The notes: generated from the letters alone by a model not told the origin. 64,000 nt of DNA from Burkholderia sp. PAMC 26561 (GCF_001557535.2 NZ_CP014306.1:310001-374000), one strand, 5' to 3'. Numbered from the stretch's first letter, positions 48,186 through 60,056 are shown. Translations and numbers: made by a program.

Positions 48186-48878
48186 ATGCTCGAAGTCGAT
48201 TCACTCAACCAGTTCTACGGCGGCAGCCACATCCTTCGCGATGTGAAGATGACCGTGCCCGATGGAAAACTCACCGTATTGCTTGGCCGCAACGGCGTGG
48301 GCAAGACTACTTTGCTGCGCTGCCTGATGGGCGTCGTCCCCACGAAAAGCGGCACGATTTCATGGCGCGGCGCGAAGATTTCATCCATGCCGACTTACAA
48401 GCGCGTATCGAGCGGTCTTGCTTATGTGCCGCAAGGACGCGATATCTTCGGGCGGCTGACGGTCGAGGAAAACCTTCTGGTGGGCGCGGCGAGCCGCAAG
48501 TCGCCATCGAAAGTACCGGACCGGATCTACGAGCTTTTTCCCGTGCTCAAAGAGATGAAGCATCGGCGCGGCGGGGATTTGTCGGGCGGTCAGCAGCAAC
48601 AGCTTGCGATTGGCCGCGCGCTGATGAGCGAACCGCAACTGCTGATTCTCGATGAACCCACCGAGGGCATTCAGCCATCGATCATTCAGGATATCGGGCG
48701 CACGTTGCGCCAACTCGTCGATGAAATGGGCATGACCGTGTTGCTCGTCGAGCAGTACTACGACTTCGCACGCGAACTCGCCGACCGGTATTGGGTAATG
48801 AGCCGCGGCGAGATTGTCGCGGGTGGCGCGGGCGCGGATATGGAAGCGCAAGGCGTGCGGGAGTTGATCGCTGTCTGA
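48186..48878 (+). CDS. urtE: Urea ABC transporter ATP-binding protein UrtE
   Basis: The 230-residue second ATPase has the UrtE N-terminus MLEVDSLNQFYGGSHILRDV, Walker A GRNGVGKTTLLR, signature DLSGGQQQQLAIGRAL, Walker B LLILDEPTEGIQPSI, and switch His replaced by Gln in LLVEQYYDFA, as is common in LivF-type proteins. It begins 24 bp after urtD and closes the importer genes. Confidence 0.95.
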   Translation: MLEVDSLNQFYGGSHILRDVKMTVPDGKLTVLLGRNGVGKTTLLRCLMGVVPTKSGTISWRGAKISSMPTYKRVSSGLAYVPQGRDIFGRLTVEENLLVGAASRKSPSKVPDRIYELFPVLKEMKHRRGGDLSGGQQQQLAIGRALMSEPQLLILDEPTEGIQPSIIQDIGRTLRQLVDEMGMTVLLVEQYYDFARELADRYWVMSRGEIVAGGAGADMEAQGVRELIAV

Positions 48879-48921
48879 CGCACGCCGTAACATGGCGGCT
48901 CGTCCCGATCTTTGACGCCTT

Positions 48922-49797
48922 ATGCATCACGAACCTATCGCTGCACTCTTGCCCTTGCCCGACGCTGATGAATGGCATGGCAAACTCGAACTTGGCTTCA
49001 CGCAACAGTCGCCGGCGCGTACGGCGCTTACGCATCGCAGGCATGTTGGCCCGTTGCGCATGCAGCGCGCGCTGTACCCGGAAGGCGATGCCATCTGCCA
49101 CGCGGTGATCGTGCATACGCCGGGCGGTGTGGCGGGCGGTGACCGGCTGGCTATCGATATCGATCTGGCCGCGCAAACGCACGCTGTCATCACCACGCCC
49201 GGCGCGACCAAGTGGTACAAGGCGAACGGCAAGCTCGCCACGCAGCGCATCAACATCCATGTTGGCGCGAACGCGAAGCTCGACTGGCTGCCGCAGAACA
49301 ACATTGTGTTCGAGTCGTCGAATGTGGCGCTGGATTTCACGCTGACGCTGGATGAGACCGCCACGGCTATCGGCTGGGACGCAATGCAGCTGGGCCGTCA
49401 GGCAGCGGGCGAACGATGGTCCGAGGGAAAGCTCGCCTCGATTGCCCGCATCAAGGACAACACAGGCCGGCTGCGATGGTTCGAACGCACGCTGCTCACG
49501 GCCGACGACCCGCTGCGCAAGGCGCCGCAAGGGCTCGCCGGTTTTCCTGCTTACGGCACGCTCTGGGCAATCGGCCCCGCTTGCGACGACGCGCTGGCGG
49601 AATCCATCGCCGCAAATCTCCCCTTCAACGACACCGTCCGCGCCGCCGTGTCGTGCGTGACGCCGGGCGTTCTGATCGTGCGCGCCGCGAGCCATTCCAT
49701 GGAGCCGCTACAGCTTTTGATGACGCAATGCTGGTCAACGTTGCGTCCGATCATTCATGGTATCGATGCAAAACCGTTGCGGCTTTGGACTACGTAG
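48922..49797 (+). CDS. ureD: Urease accessory protein UreD
   Basis: A 291-residue maturation protein that, with UreF and UreG, helps insert nickel into urease. Family residues are seen in [44 protein letters not shown] and WDAMQLGR. In most proteobacteria ureD directly precedes ureA. Here it follows urtE by 43 bp, but the urease structural genes begin more than 3 kb later, beyond a complete amino-acid transporter. Confidence 0.95.
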   Translation: MHHEPIAALLPLPDADEWHGKLELGFTQQSPARTALTHRRHVGPLRMQRALYPEGDAICHAVIVHTPGGVAGGDRLAIDIDLAAQTHAVITTPGATKWYKANGKLATQRINIHVGANAKLDWLPQNNIVFESSNVALDFTLTLDETATAIGWDAMQLGRQAAGERWSEGKLASIARIKDNTGRLRWFERTLLTADDPLRKAPQGLAGFPAYGTLWAIGPACDDALAESIAANLPFNDTVRAAVSCVTPGVLIVRAASHSMEPLQLLMTQCWSTLRPIIHGIDAKPLRLWTT

Positions 49798-49910
49798 CCG
49801 GGTAAGTACGCAGAAAACTGGCACCACGAGAGCGCATAAAAAAGCCCATAATTTGTGCATCACTCAAACACGTACGACGCACAGCCTTTACCATCAAGGC
49901 GCGAAGCCGG

Positions 49911-49926
49911 TGGCACGACTCTCGCT
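49911..49926 (+). promoter_or_regulatory. Sigma-54-like promoter before the amino-acid transporter
   Basis: TGGCACGACTCTCGCT carries a perfect -24 element TGGCACG and a -12 element TCGCT, one base off TTGCW, with GG and GC 12 bp apart. A start near 49938 would give a 62-base leader. Confidence 0.55.
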
Positions 49927-49999
49927 TAAACACCTTTCCGACGAGTGCATCCAATAGACGATACGCACCGCGCCACACAGCCTCAAGGAAAGCAGACAA

Positions 50000-50815
50000 A
50001 TGACCAGCACGCTTCGCCGCACCGCCCTTCGGTTCGCATTCAGCACGCTCGCCTCCGCCCTTCTCGCCATTCCGGCGCTCGCCCTGACCTCGAACACCGC
50101 TCACGCCGACGCGCTCGACTCCATCACGAAAGCCGGCACGCTCAAAGTCGCGGTGCCGGAAGATTACCCGCCGTTCGGCGCGGTCGGCGGGGACATGAAA
50201 CCGCAGGGCTATGACATCGATATGGCAGCGCTCCTCGCCAAATCGCTGGGCGTGAAGCTGGAACTGGTTCCCGTGAACAGCGCGAACCGCGTGCCGTACC
50301 TGACGACGAACAAAGTGGATCTCGTGATTTCGTCGCTGGGCAAAACGCCGGATCGCGAGAAGGTCATGGACTTTTCCGCCGCATACGCGCCGTACTTCCA
50401 GGGCGTATTCGGTCCCGCGGATATCAAGGTCACTGGCCCGGCCGACCTGAACGGCAAAACCGTCGGCGCGACCCGTGGCGCGCTCGAAGAAATCGCGCTG
50501 ACGCAAATGGCGCCGACCGCAAATATCAAGCGCTTCGAGGACAACAACGCGACCATCCAGGCGTTTCTCTCGGGTCAGGTCCAGTTGATCGCGGCGGGCA
50601 ACATCGTGGCGGCGGCGATCCTCGCGAAGAATCCGCCGCGCCGTCCGGAACCGAAATTCGTGATCAAGAACTCGCCATGTTTCGTCGGCATGAACAAGAA
50701 CGAACCGCGCCTGCTCGCGAAGGTGGATGCCGCCATTGCCCAGTCGAAGAAGGACGGCACGCTCGAAGCCATGTCGCAAAAGTGGTTCAAGGCGCCGCTG
50801 CCGGCCGGTCTGTGA
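50000..50815 (+). CDS. Polar amino-acid ABC transporter substrate-binding protein
   Basis: A 271-residue periplasmic protein of the family 3 solute-binding type. A signal peptide ends near residue 37 (TAHA-DAL). Family features are LKVAVPEDYPPFG, GYDIDMAALLAKSLGVKLEL, DLVISSLGKTPDREKVMDFS and the C-terminal MSQKWFKAPLP. The ligand is likely an amino acid such as glutamate, glutamine or an arginine-like compound, but specificity cannot be read. AAGGA lies ten bases before the ATG. It starts a four-gene transporter set inserted between ureD and ureA. Confidence 0.92.
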   Translation: MTSTLRRTALRFAFSTLASALLAIPALALTSNTAHADALDSITKAGTLKVAVPEDYPPFGAVGGDMKPQGYDIDMAALLAKSLGVKLELVPVNSANRVPYLTTNKVDLVISSLGKTPDREKVMDFSAAYAPYFQGVFGPADIKVTGPADLNGKTVGATRGALEEIALTQMAPTANIKRFEDNNATIQAFLSGQVQLIAAGNIVAAAILAKNPPRRPEPKFVIKNSPCFVGMNKNEPRLLAKVDAAIAQSKKDGTLEAMSQKWFKAPLPAGL

Positions 50816-50866
50816 AGTCTGAAATCTCGCTCGATCATCTGAAATAAAACAACAAGGCGCCGGTCA

Positions 50867-51544
50867 ATGGCATATCAACTTCAGTTCGGCGACCTCGGGC
50901 AGTACGCCGGCATGTTCGTGAGCGGCGCGGCGGTCACGCTGGGGCTCACCGCTGTATCGACGGTGCTCGGCCTCACGGTCGGCATCCTCGGTGCGGCGGG
51001 CAAAGGCAGCAAATATCCGGCGCTGCGCTCGTTCGTGGGCGGCTATGTGGAGGCAATCAGAAATACGCCGTTCATCGTCCAGTTGTTCTTTGTGTTCTTC
51101 GGGCTGCCGGCGCTGGGAATCCGCATCGATGAATACGTCGCCGCCGTCCTCGCAATGACGCTGAACCTCGGCGCGTATTCGGTCGAGATCATCCGCTCGG
51201 GAATCGCGGCCGTGCCTAAAGGACATCTCGAAGCGGCGGCATCGCTTGCGATGACGCGCGGCGAGACCTTCCGGCACGTGGTCCTGCCGCAAGCCATCGC
51301 CAAGGTGTTTCCGGCGCTGACCAGCCAGATCGTGATCACGATGCTCGGCTCTGCGGTCGTATCGCAGATATCGGTGTCTGATTTGACGTACGCGGCGAGC
51401 TACATCCAGTCGCGCAATTTCCGCGCGTTCGAAACCTACTTCCTGATCACCGCGATGTACCTCGTGATGGCGATCATCCTGCGCTTCCTGCTCAACGAAG
51501 CCGGCAGGCGCATGTTCGCCCGCAACATGCGAGGCGCGCGATGA
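50867..51544 (+). CDS. Amino-acid ABC transporter permease (HisM/GlnP type)
   Basis: A 225-residue inner-membrane permease with about five helices. The EAA loop reads EAAASLAMTRGETFRHVVLPQA, characteristic of polar amino-acid systems, and IRNTPFIVQLFFVFFGLPAL is the other family hallmark. It should pair with the next permease as a heterodimer. Its stop overlaps the next start (ATGA). Confidence 0.93.
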   Translation: MAYQLQFGDLGQYAGMFVSGAAVTLGLTAVSTVLGLTVGILGAAGKGSKYPALRSFVGGYVEAIRNTPFIVQLFFVFFGLPALGIRIDEYVAAVLAMTLNLGAYSVEIIRSGIAAVPKGHLEAAASLAMTRGETFRHVVLPQAIAKVFPALTSQIVITMLGSAVVSQISVSDLTYAASYIQSRNFRAFETYFLITAMYLVMAIILRFLLNEAGRRMFARNMRGAR

Positions 51545-52191
51545 TCGAATTCACCTTCGAACAGATCCTCACCAACTTGCTGCTCGCGGCGCGCTGGACG
51601 ATCGTGCTCTCGATCGTCTCGTTCGTGGCGGGCGGGATCGTGGGCTTCGTGCTGCTGGTGATGCGCGTATCGAGTTCGCGCGTGTTGCGGACTATCGTGA
51701 AGGTCTACATCGAGATCTTCCAGGGCACGCCGCTCCTGATGCAACTGTTCCTCGTGTTCTTCGGCCTGCCGTTGCTCGGCGTTGAAGTTCAACCCTGGAT
51801 CGCGGCAACGGTCGGACTCACGCTGTTCACGAGCGCGTATCTCGCCGAAATCTGGCGCGGCTGCGTGGAAGCGGTTCCCAAGGGTCAATGGGAAGCATCG
51901 TCGAGTCTTGCGATGAACTACTTCGAGCAACTGCGTCACGTGATCATTCCGCAAGCCACGCGCATCGCCATTGGCCCGACGGTCGGTTTCGGCGTACAGG
52001 CCGTGAAGGACACGGCGCTCGTCTCGATCATCGGCTTCACCGAACTCACCAAGGCGGGCACGATGATTTCGAACGCGACCTTCCGGCCGTTCGTGGTCTA
52101 CGGTCTCGTTGCGGTGATCTACTTCGTGATCTGTTATCCGCTTACCCGTTACGCGCGCACGCTCGAAAGGAAATGGAATGCCGCTCGTTGA
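51541..52191 (+). CDS. Amino-acid ABC transporter permease, second subunit
   Basis: A 216-residue homologue of the preceding permease. It shows IFQGTPLLMQLFLVFFGLPL and an EAA-type loop WEASSSLAMNYFEQLRHVII. Two different permeases side by side indicate a heterodimeric channel. The start overlaps the previous stop by four bases, and the 3' end overlaps the ATPase gene by 14 bases. Confidence 0.93.
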   Translation: MIEFTFEQILTNLLLAARWTIVLSIVSFVAGGIVGFVLLVMRVSSSRVLRTIVKVYIEIFQGTPLLMQLFLVFFGLPLLGVEVQPWIAATVGLTLFTSAYLAEIWRGCVEAVPKGQWEASSSLAMNYFEQLRHVIIPQATRIAIGPTVGFGVQAVKDTALVSIIGFTELTKAGTMISNATFRPFVVYGLVAVIYFVICYPLTRYARTLERKWNAAR

Positions 52192-52897
52192 AACTCAAAA
52201 CCTCAAGAAGCAATTCGGCACGAACCAGGTCCTGAAGGGCATCGATTTTTCGGTGGAACCGGGACAGGTGGTGGCGATCATCGGGCGCAGCGGCTCTGGC
52301 AAGAGCACCTTGCTGCGGACCTTGAACGGACTTGAAAGCATCGACGAAGGATCGATTGAAATCGACGGCGAACACATCGATGCTCGTCACGCCGACCTGC
52401 GCGCGTTGCGCCTGAAAGTGGGCATGGTGTTCCAGCAGTACAACCTGTTTCCGCATCTGACCGCAGGTCAGAACGTGATGCTCGCGCAGACGGTGGTCAA
52501 GAAAGTCCACAAGGCGAAGGCACGCGCCACCGCCGAGCAGGTGCTAGAACGCGTGGGCCTCGCCGATAAATTCAACGCCTATCCCGAACAACTATCGGGC
52601 GGACAACAGCAACGTGTGGCAATCGCACGCGCGCTGGCGATGAAACCCACCGTTCTTCTCTGCGATGAGATCACGTCAGCGCTCGATCCCGAACTGGTGG
52701 GCGAAGTGCTGGCCGTGGTCGAAAGCCTCGCCGCCGATGGCATGACGCTCATCATGGTCACCCACGAAATGCGTTTTGCACGGCGGGTATCGAACAAGGT
52801 CGTGTTCATGCATCAGGGACGCGTGTGGGAAAGCGGCACGCCGGAAGAGATTTTCGAGCGGCCGACGACCGTCGAACTCCGCAAGTTCATACAATGA
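52178..52897 (+). CDS. Amino-acid ABC transporter ATP-binding protein
   Basis: A 239-residue ATPase of the GlnQ/HisP type: Walker A GRSGSGKSTLLRTLNGLE, Q-loop MVFQQYNLFPH, signature QLSGGQQQRVAIARAL, Walker B LLCDEITSALDPELV and switch His in MVTHEMRFARRV. AAGGAAATGGA precedes the ATG inside the permease gene. It completes the transporter; ureA starts 64 bp later, so readthrough into the urease genes is possible. Confidence 0.95.
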   Translation: MPLVETQNLKKQFGTNQVLKGIDFSVEPGQVVAIIGRSGSGKSTLLRTLNGLESIDEGSIEIDGEHIDARHADLRALRLKVGMVFQQYNLFPHLTAGQNVMLAQTVVKKVHKAKARATAEQVLERVGLADKFNAYPEQLSGGQQQRVAIARALAMKPTVLLCDEITSALDPELVGEVLAVVESLAADGMTLIMVTHEMRFARRVSNKVVFMHQGRVWESGTPEEIFERPTTVELRKFIQ

Positions 52898-52961
52898 AAT
52901 CGTAGGGAAGCGATGCTAGGATTCTTCAAAAATCGCGTCCTGACTAAAACACGTCCAAGCC

Positions 52962-53264
52962 ATGAAGCTAACTCACCGCGAAAAAGACAAGCTGCTGATC
53001 TTCACCGCCGCATTGCTGGCCGAACGCCGCCGTGCACGCGGGTTGAAACTCAATTACCCGGAAGCCGTCGCCTTTATTTCGGCGGCATTGATGGAAGCGG
53101 CGCGCGACGGCCGCACGGTCGCCGACGTCATGCACTACGGCACCACCCTGCTCACGCGCGATGACGTCATGGACGGCGTGGCGGAAATGATCCCCGACAT
53201 CCAGATAGAAGCCACCTTCCCCGACGGCACCAAGCTCGTGACCGTTCACCATCCGATCCCCTGA
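52962..53264 (+). CDS. ureA: Urease gamma subunit
   Basis: The 100-residue structural subunit is highly conserved: [20 protein letters not shown], then [20 protein letters not shown] and [20 protein letters not shown]. It assembles with UreB and UreC into the (alpha-beta-gamma)3 urease trimer in the cytoplasm. It starts the second urease block, ureABCEFG, downstream of the amino-acid transporter. Confidence 0.97.
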   Translation: MKLTHREKDKLLIFTAALLAERRRARGLKLNYPEAVAFISAALMEAARDGRTVADVMHYGTTLLTRDDVMDGVAEMIPDIQIEATFPDGTKLVTVHHPIP

Positions 53265-53283
53265 TTCCCTGAAGGAGCCGCGC

Positions 53284-53589
53284 ATGATCCCGGGCGAATA
53301 TCTCATCGACGATGGTGAGCACGAACTCAACGCGGGCCGCGAGACGGTGTCCGTGACGGTATCGAATACTGGCGACCGGCCCGTGCAGGTCGGCTCGCAC
53401 TTTCATTTCTTCGAAGTCAACACGGCGCTCACGTTCGAACGCGACAAGGCGCGCGGCTTCCGGCTGAACATTGCGTCGGGCACGGCGGTGCGCTTCGAGC
53501 CGGGCCAGGAACGCACGGTCGAACTCGTGGCGCTTGCCGGCGACCGCAAGGTGTATGGCTTCAACGGCCTCGTGATGGGTCCGCTTTGA
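53284..53589 (+). CDS. ureB: Urease beta subunit
   Basis: A 101-residue structural subunit: [40 protein letters not shown] and the conserved [21 protein letters not shown] good GGAG site precedes it. It begins 20 bp after the ureA stop. Confidence 0.97.
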   Translation: MIPGEYLIDDGEHELNAGRETVSVTVSNTGDRPVQVGSHFHFFEVNTALTFERDKARGFRLNIASGTAVRFEPGQERTVELVALAGDRKVYGFNGLVMGPL

Positions 53590-53611
53590 TCTCTACTTCA
53601 GGATTATTGAA

Positions 53612-55318
<1,707 letters not shown>

Positions 55319-55325
55319 GACCTCA

Positions 55326-55949
55326 ATGCGCACGATCGACAAACGTATCGAAGCGAAACTGGCCGCGCCGCTGATCAAGCGCGCGCCGACGCTCACCCTC
55401 ACCTTCGATGACCGCTGCAAAAGCCGCCTCGCCGCCACGCTGGATAACGGTGAGGAAGTGGCGCTGGTGCTGCCGCGCGGCACGGTGCTGCGCGACGGCG
55501 ATATCCTCGTTGCCGACGATGGCGGTCTGGTTCGCGTGATCGCCGCTCCGCAAGACGTGCTGGTGGTTCACGCGCACGACCCGGTCACGCTGACGCGTGC
55601 CGCGTACCACTTGGGCAATCGCCACACGCCGGTGGAAGTGGCAGCCGGACAATTGAAACTGGAAGCCGATCCGGTGCTGGAAGACATGTTGAAGCGCCTC
55701 GGCGCGCATGTGGATCACGCACTGACGCCGTTCCAGCCGGAAACGGGCGCGTATGGCGGCGGCCACAAGCACGGGCATGACGAGACGTTCGTGGAAGACT
55801 ATGCGCTCGCGCAAAAGGTCTTCGACGAACATCACGGGCATGGGCACGACCACGACCATGGCCATGGCCACGATCACGGCGACCATTCGCAATGCTCGCA
55901 CGGGCATGAAGGCCATGAAGCGCACGACCACGGTCATGCGCACCGCTGA
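55326..55949 (+). CDS. ureE: Urease nickel metallochaperone UreE
   Basis: A 207-residue chaperone that carries nickel to the UreDFG complex. The conserved peptide-binding and metal domains show [27 protein letters not shown] and [20 protein letters not shown]. The C-terminal 60 residues are a His-rich tail ([18 protein letters not shown]), more extended than in many species. The tail codons overlap the ureF start by 14 bases. Confidence 0.95.
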   Translation: MRTIDKRIEAKLAAPLIKRAPTLTLTFDDRCKSRLAATLDNGEEVALVLPRGTVLRDGDILVADDGGLVRVIAAPQDVLVVHAHDPVTLTRAAYHLGNRHTPVEVAAGQLKLEADPVLEDMLKRLGAHVDHALTPFQPETGAYGGGHKHGHDETFVEDYALAQKVFDEHHGHGHDHDHGHGHDHGDHSQCSHGHEGHEAHDHGHAHR

Positions 55950-56616
55950 ACTCACGGCGCTTCTGCACCTGGCGTCGCCGGCGTTGCCTATCGGTGCGTT
56001 CAGTTATTCGCAGGGTCTGGAATCGGCGATAGAACATGGTTTTATCCACGATGGCGACAGCGCCCGCGACTGGATCGCAAGCGGCCTGACAAACGTGCTG
56101 GCGCGCGGCGAACTCCCGTTCCTCGCGCATCAGATGAACCGCTGGCTGACGCACGACGCCGCCGCACTCACGCAAGCCGACGAAGAATTCCTCGCCAGCC
56201 GTGAATCGGCGGAATTGCGCCGCGAGACGCAGCAAATGGGCTGGTCGCTTGCGCAGTTGTGCACGCAACTCGAATGGGGCGACGCCGCGCGCCTCGCCAC
56301 GCTCAACGCGATCAAGCCGGTCTCGCAGCCAACTGCGTTCGCGTTCGCCGCTTATGCCCACGATGCCGCGCCCGACGCCACCCTCGCCGCCTACGCCTTT
56401 GCGTGGGTGGAGAATCAGGCGGCAGCAGCGTTGAAAGCCGTGCCGCTCGGCCAGATCGCAGGGCAACGGATCATCGTGGCGCTGCGCGATCCCATTGAAA
56501 CCGCAGTCCAGCGGGCGCTCGCGACCTCGCCCGACGAAATCAACACCTTTGCGCCGCAACTCGGCATTCTTTCCGCACGTCACGAGTCGCAATACTCGCG
56601 CTTATTCCGCTCCTAG
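55936..56616 (+). CDS. ureF: Urease accessory protein UreF
   Basis: A 226-residue all-helical factor that acts on the UreG GTPase during nickel insertion. Signature stretches are [30 protein letters not shown] and a C-terminal SQYSRLFRS. The start at 55936 ([10 protein letters not shown]) lies within the end of ureE; the longer frame upstream is only a shifted reading of the ureE His tail. Confidence 0.94.
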   Translation: MRTAELTALLHLASPALPIGAFSYSQGLESAIEHGFIHDGDSARDWIASGLTNVLARGELPFLAHQMNRWLTHDAAALTQADEEFLASRESAELRRETQQMGWSLAQLCTQLEWGDAARLATLNAIKPVSQPTAFAFAAYAHDAAPDATLAAYAFAWVENQAAAALKAVPLGQIAGQRIIVALRDPIETAVQRALATSPDEINTFAPQLGILSARHESQYSRLFRS

Positions 56617-56625
56617 CTCAAATCC

Positions 56626-57276
56626 ATGAACGCACCTGTCTATTCCGCCGCGGCACGCCGCACCAAAAAACTGCCGCCGTTGCGCGTAGGCGTGGGCGGC
56701 CCGGTCGGCTCGGGCAAGACCACGCTGCTCGAAATGCTTTGCAAGGCGATGCGCGAAAAATACGACCTCGTCGCCATCACGAACGACATCTACACTAAAG
56801 AAGATCAGCGACTCCTCACGGTGGCGGGCGCGTTGCCGGCCGAACGCATCATGGGCGTGGAAACGGGCGGCTGCCCGCACACCGCCATTCGTGAAGACGC
56901 ATCGATCAACCTGGAAGCCGTCGACCAGATGATCGAGCGCTTTCCGGACGCGGATATCGTGTTTATCGAATCGGGCGGAGACAATCTCGCGGCCACGTTC
57001 AGTCCGGAATTGTCGGACCTGACCATTTATGTAATCGATGTCGCCGGCGGAGAAAAAATCCCCCGTAAAGGCGGCCCGGGTATCACCAAATCCGACCTTC
57101 TGGTGATCAACAAGATCGATCTCGCGCCTTACGTGGGCGCAAATCTCGACATCATGGCCTCCGATGCCAAAAAGATGCGTGGCGAACGTCCTTTCGTGAT
57201 GTGCAACCTGAAAGCGCTCGACGGGCTCGATCAGGTGGTGAGTTTTATCGAAAAGAAGGGATTGTTGAAGGTTTGA
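56626..57276 (+). CDS. ureG: Urease accessory GTPase UreG
   Basis: A 216-residue SIMIBI-class GTPase that powers nickel delivery. The P-loop is [19 protein letters not shown], the nickel-binding CPH appears in [15 protein letters not shown], Walker B in [20 protein letters not shown], and the base-specificity motif in [13 protein letters not shown]. It closes the urease cluster, with no ureJ/hupE-type nickel permease in the locus. Confidence 0.97.
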   Translation: MNAPVYSAAARRTKKLPPLRVGVGGPVGSGKTTLLEMLCKAMREKYDLVAITNDIYTKEDQRLLTVAGALPAERIMGVETGGCPHTAIREDASINLEAVDQMIERFPDADIVFIESGGDNLAATFSPELSDLTIYVIDVAGGEKIPRKGGPGITKSDLLVINKIDLAPYVGANLDIMASDAKKMRGERPFVMCNLKALDGLDQVVSFIEKKGLLKV

Positions 57277-57413
57277 ACCCCGGCATGGGCAAGTCCGGGA
57301 CGCGGGGAAACTGCGTCGGGTATGTCGAGTGCGTTAGGATATTGCCTTCATTATTCCTATGGCCGTAGCCAGCAACTGGGAGAATTCCGATCGACAGTCC
57401 CGCCGACACCGCC

Positions 57414-58670
57414 GTGATACTGGAACGCGCTTCCGTGGCCTCTTCCGCGCCTGCCAAGGCCGCAGAACAGTCTTCGGGCCGCGTTTCCGTGCTGTTTCAT
57501 GTCGCGGATTTCAACGACGGGGGCATCGAGACTTCGCTGATGCAATGGTTACGCATCTTCGAGCGCGCCCGCTACGCGGTGACGCTCTCGGTGATGTTCA
57601 CATCGCCTGCGTTCGAGCAGCGATTTCGCGCACAGATTCCGCCGGACGTAGCCGTCGAGATCCTGACCGACAAACCCTGGCTCAATACCTTTCAAAAGCG
57701 CCGCTACGCGCATACGCTCAGCAAGCTTGGCCGCGTCGGGCGCGATGTGTTCAACACGCTCGCCGTGCGTCCGTACGTGAAAGCGCGCGTGGCCGAGTTG
57801 GCGCAGCGTAACGACATCATCATCGACTTCGACATGTCCTTGCGCCGGCTTGCCGGCCGCTTCGGCACGGCATGGCTTGGCGTGAATCACTTCAGTTTCG
57901 ATGCCCGGCTCGGCGGCCGGCGCCGGAAAATGAAGCGCATGCTGGCCCAATACGGCCGCTACGACGGCATTGCGGCGCTGAACCGGCACATGGCCGAAGA
58001 AGCGACCGCGCTCTTCGACGGACATCTGCGTAACGTGTTCGTGCTGCCGAACGCCATCGATATCGACCGGATTCGCGAGAACGCCGCCGCTCGGGAAACG
58101 CCGCCATGTCCCGGGCCGTACATTGTTTCGGTGGCGCGGCTCGATGAGATCCAGAAGGATCACCGCACCTTGCTGCGTGCGTATGCGCGCCTTGCCGCGA
58201 CCCATGAAGGCGCGCTGAAGGAAGACCTCGTGATCGTAGGCGATGGCGGCTTTCGCGCCGAGCTGGAAGCGCTCGCGGCTGAACTGGGCGTGGGGGAACG
58301 CGTGCACTTCACGGGGTATCGGAACAATCCGCACGCGGTGGTCGCGGGCGCGAGCGCGCTGGTGCTGAGTTCGCGCTACGAAGGCATGCCGATGGTCCTG
58401 CTCGAGGCGCTGGCGCTCGGGAAACCGGTGATTTCCACCGATTGCCCGACAGGACCACGCGAGATTCTCGACGATGGCAAGTTCGGCTTGCTGGTTCCCA
58501 TCGGTGATGTAGACGCGATGGCGCTGGCGATGTCGCGTTTGCTGCTGGACGACACGCTACGCGATGGCTTCATGCGCGCGGCGTCGGGGCGCGCGCGGGA
58601 CTACGGGCTCGAAGCCAGCAACGAGCGGTTTGTGGCGTGTCTTGAGCGGTTGCTGGCGGGAAGGCGTTAG
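57414..58670 (+). CDS. Glycosyltransferase, GT4 type
   Basis: A 418-residue GT-B protein opening VSVLFHVADFNDGGIETSLM. The donor domain shows YIVSVARLDEIQKDHRTLLR, VHFTGYRNNPHAVVAGASAL and E-x7-E in SSRYEGMPMVLLEALALGKP. The only standard start near the 5' end is GTG at 57414; a TAG at 57366 blocks anything longer, and the binding site is weak. It is convergent with waaA and may act on LPS core or another surface glycan. Confidence 0.88.
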   Translation: MILERASVASSAPAKAAEQSSGRVSVLFHVADFNDGGIETSLMQWLRIFERARYAVTLSVMFTSPAFEQRFRAQIPPDVAVEILTDKPWLNTFQKRRYAHTLSKLGRVGRDVFNTLAVRPYVKARVAELAQRNDIIIDFDMSLRRLAGRFGTAWLGVNHFSFDARLGGRRRKMKRMLAQYGRYDGIAALNRHMAEEATALFDGHLRNVFVLPNAIDIDRIRENAAARETPPCPGPYIVSVARLDEIQKDHRTLLRAYARLAATHEGALKEDLVIVGDGGFRAELEALAAELGVGERVHFTGYRNNPHAVVAGASALVLSSRYEGMPMVLLEALALGKPVISTDCPTGPREILDDGKFGLLVPIGDVDAMALAMSRLLLDDTLRDGFMRAASGRARDYGLEASNERFVACLERLLAGRR

Positions 58671-58700
58671 CCCCGGCGTCAGCAACCGCCGGCTCGTGCT

Positions 58701-60056
58701 TCACGCCGGATCGTGTATTGAAAAGCCGTTTCCTGCTTCCTCTGCATTTGCCCGCAACAACACCCCCAACGCATCCACCGTCCTCGCCGTCGCTCCGCGA
58801 TGCTTCGCCGCGAATGCCGATGCCGCCGCGCTCATTGCCAGGCGGCGGGGTTTATCGGTGAAAAGATCGCGCAGGCCACGCGCCAGTGTTGCCGGGTCGC
58901 TGACACGCAACGCGGCGCCTTCCGCGATCGCATCGTTGGTTGCCTGCGTGAAGTTGAACGTATGCGGTCCAATCAACACCGGCACGCCCGCTGCACACGC
59001 TTCGATCAAGTTCTGCCCGCCCAACGGCAGCAAACTCCCGCCAATAAAAGCCACATCCGACGCCGCGTAATACGCGCCCAGCTCGCCCATTGAATCGCCG
59101 AGCAGGACGTTGACATCCAAAGGCAAAGGCGGCGCGGCATCGATACCCGATCCGGCGGCGGTCGCCCGTCCAGCCCACGTCGAGCGCCGGGCCTGGGTCA
59201 GCGCAGCGCCGTTGATCAGTGCGGCGACTTCATCGAACCGTTGGGGATGGCGCGGCACCAGAATCAGCAACGCATCGGGCACGTGGTTTCGCAGCGCGGT
59301 GAACGCCTGCAGGACCAGCGCCTCCTCGCCTTCGCGCGTGCTCGCCGCCACCCAGACCGGGCGGCCGCCCATCGCCGCGCGCCACGCATGGCCGCGTGCG
59401 GCGAGTTCGGGCGGTGCGGACATATCGAACTTGAGGTTGCCGAGCACCGCGATGTTGCGCGCACCCAGCGCGCCGAGGCGTTCGGCGTCGGAAGAAGTCT
59501 GGGCCAGAACCCGCGTGAAACCGCCGAACACTTCGCGCGTTGCGTTGCCAAATTTCGCCGCGCGCTTGAACGAACGCGCCGACATCCGCGCGTTCGTCAG
59601 CACCAGTGGAACGCCGGCGTGCTTGCACTCATCGATGAGCGTCGGCCAGACCTCCGTCTCCATCACGATGCCAATCGATGGCCGCCACGCGCGCAAAAAC
59701 CGCCGCACGAGCGACGGGGAGTCATAGGGAAGATAACTGCGCGATACACGCTCGCCGAACAACTGCTCGCCAGTCGCGCGACCGCTCGGCGTCATGTGCG
59801 TGAGGAGAATGCGGGCGTCGGGAAACGCGCGCTGCAACGCTTCGATCAATGGTTGCGCCGCGCGTGTCTCGCCCACCGATACCGCGTGAACCCAGATCAG
59901 CGGCGAAAGTTCATCGCCACGACGCGCGGGGCCAAAACCAAACCGCTCGCCAATATGCTCGCGATACCCACGCTCCCGCCGCGACCGGATCAAAAGCCGC
60001 AGCACGGCAAGCGGCGCGACGATCCACCATAGCGCGCGATACACGAGCCTCAGCAT
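58701..60056 (-). CDS. waaA: 3-deoxy-D-manno-octulosonic acid (Kdo) transferase
   Basis: A 451-residue inner-membrane-associated GT30 enzyme that attaches Kdo to lipid IVA, the first step of LPS inner core. The N-terminal anchor helix is LVYRALWWIVAPLAVLRLLI. The acceptor domain has WVHAVSVGETRAAQPLIEAL, with the catalytic Glu, and GIVMETEVWPTLI. The donor domain has AFIGGSLLPLGGQNLIEACA. GGAG lies five bases before the ATG. It is downstream of the Kdo hydroxylase on the same strand. Confidence 0.96.
   Translation of the reverse strand: MLRLVYRALWWIVAPLAVLRLLIRSRRERGYREHIGERFGFGPARRGDELSPLIWVHAVSVGETRAAQPLIEALQRAFPDARILLTHMTPSGRATGEQLFGERVSRSYLPYDSPSLVRRFLRAWRPSIGIVMETEVWPTLIDECKHAGVPLVLTNARMSARSFKRAAKFGNATREVFGGFTRVLAQTSSDAERLGALGARNIAVLGNLKFDMSAPPELAARGHAWRAAMGGRPVWVAASTREGEEALVLQAFTALRNHVPDALLILVPRHPQRFDEVAALINGAALTQARRSTWAGRATAAGSGIDAAPPLPLDVNVLLGDSMGELGAYYAASDVAFIGGSLLPLGGQNLIEACAAGVPVLIGPHTFNFTQATNDAIAEGAALRVSDPATLARGLRDLFTDKPRRLAMSAAASAFAAKHRGATARTVDALGVLLRANAEEAGNGFSIHDPA

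Noticed and set aside
55753..55935. Extended UreF N-terminus
   Set aside because: The extra Thr/Met-rich peptide is the ureE His-tail coding sequence read in another frame.
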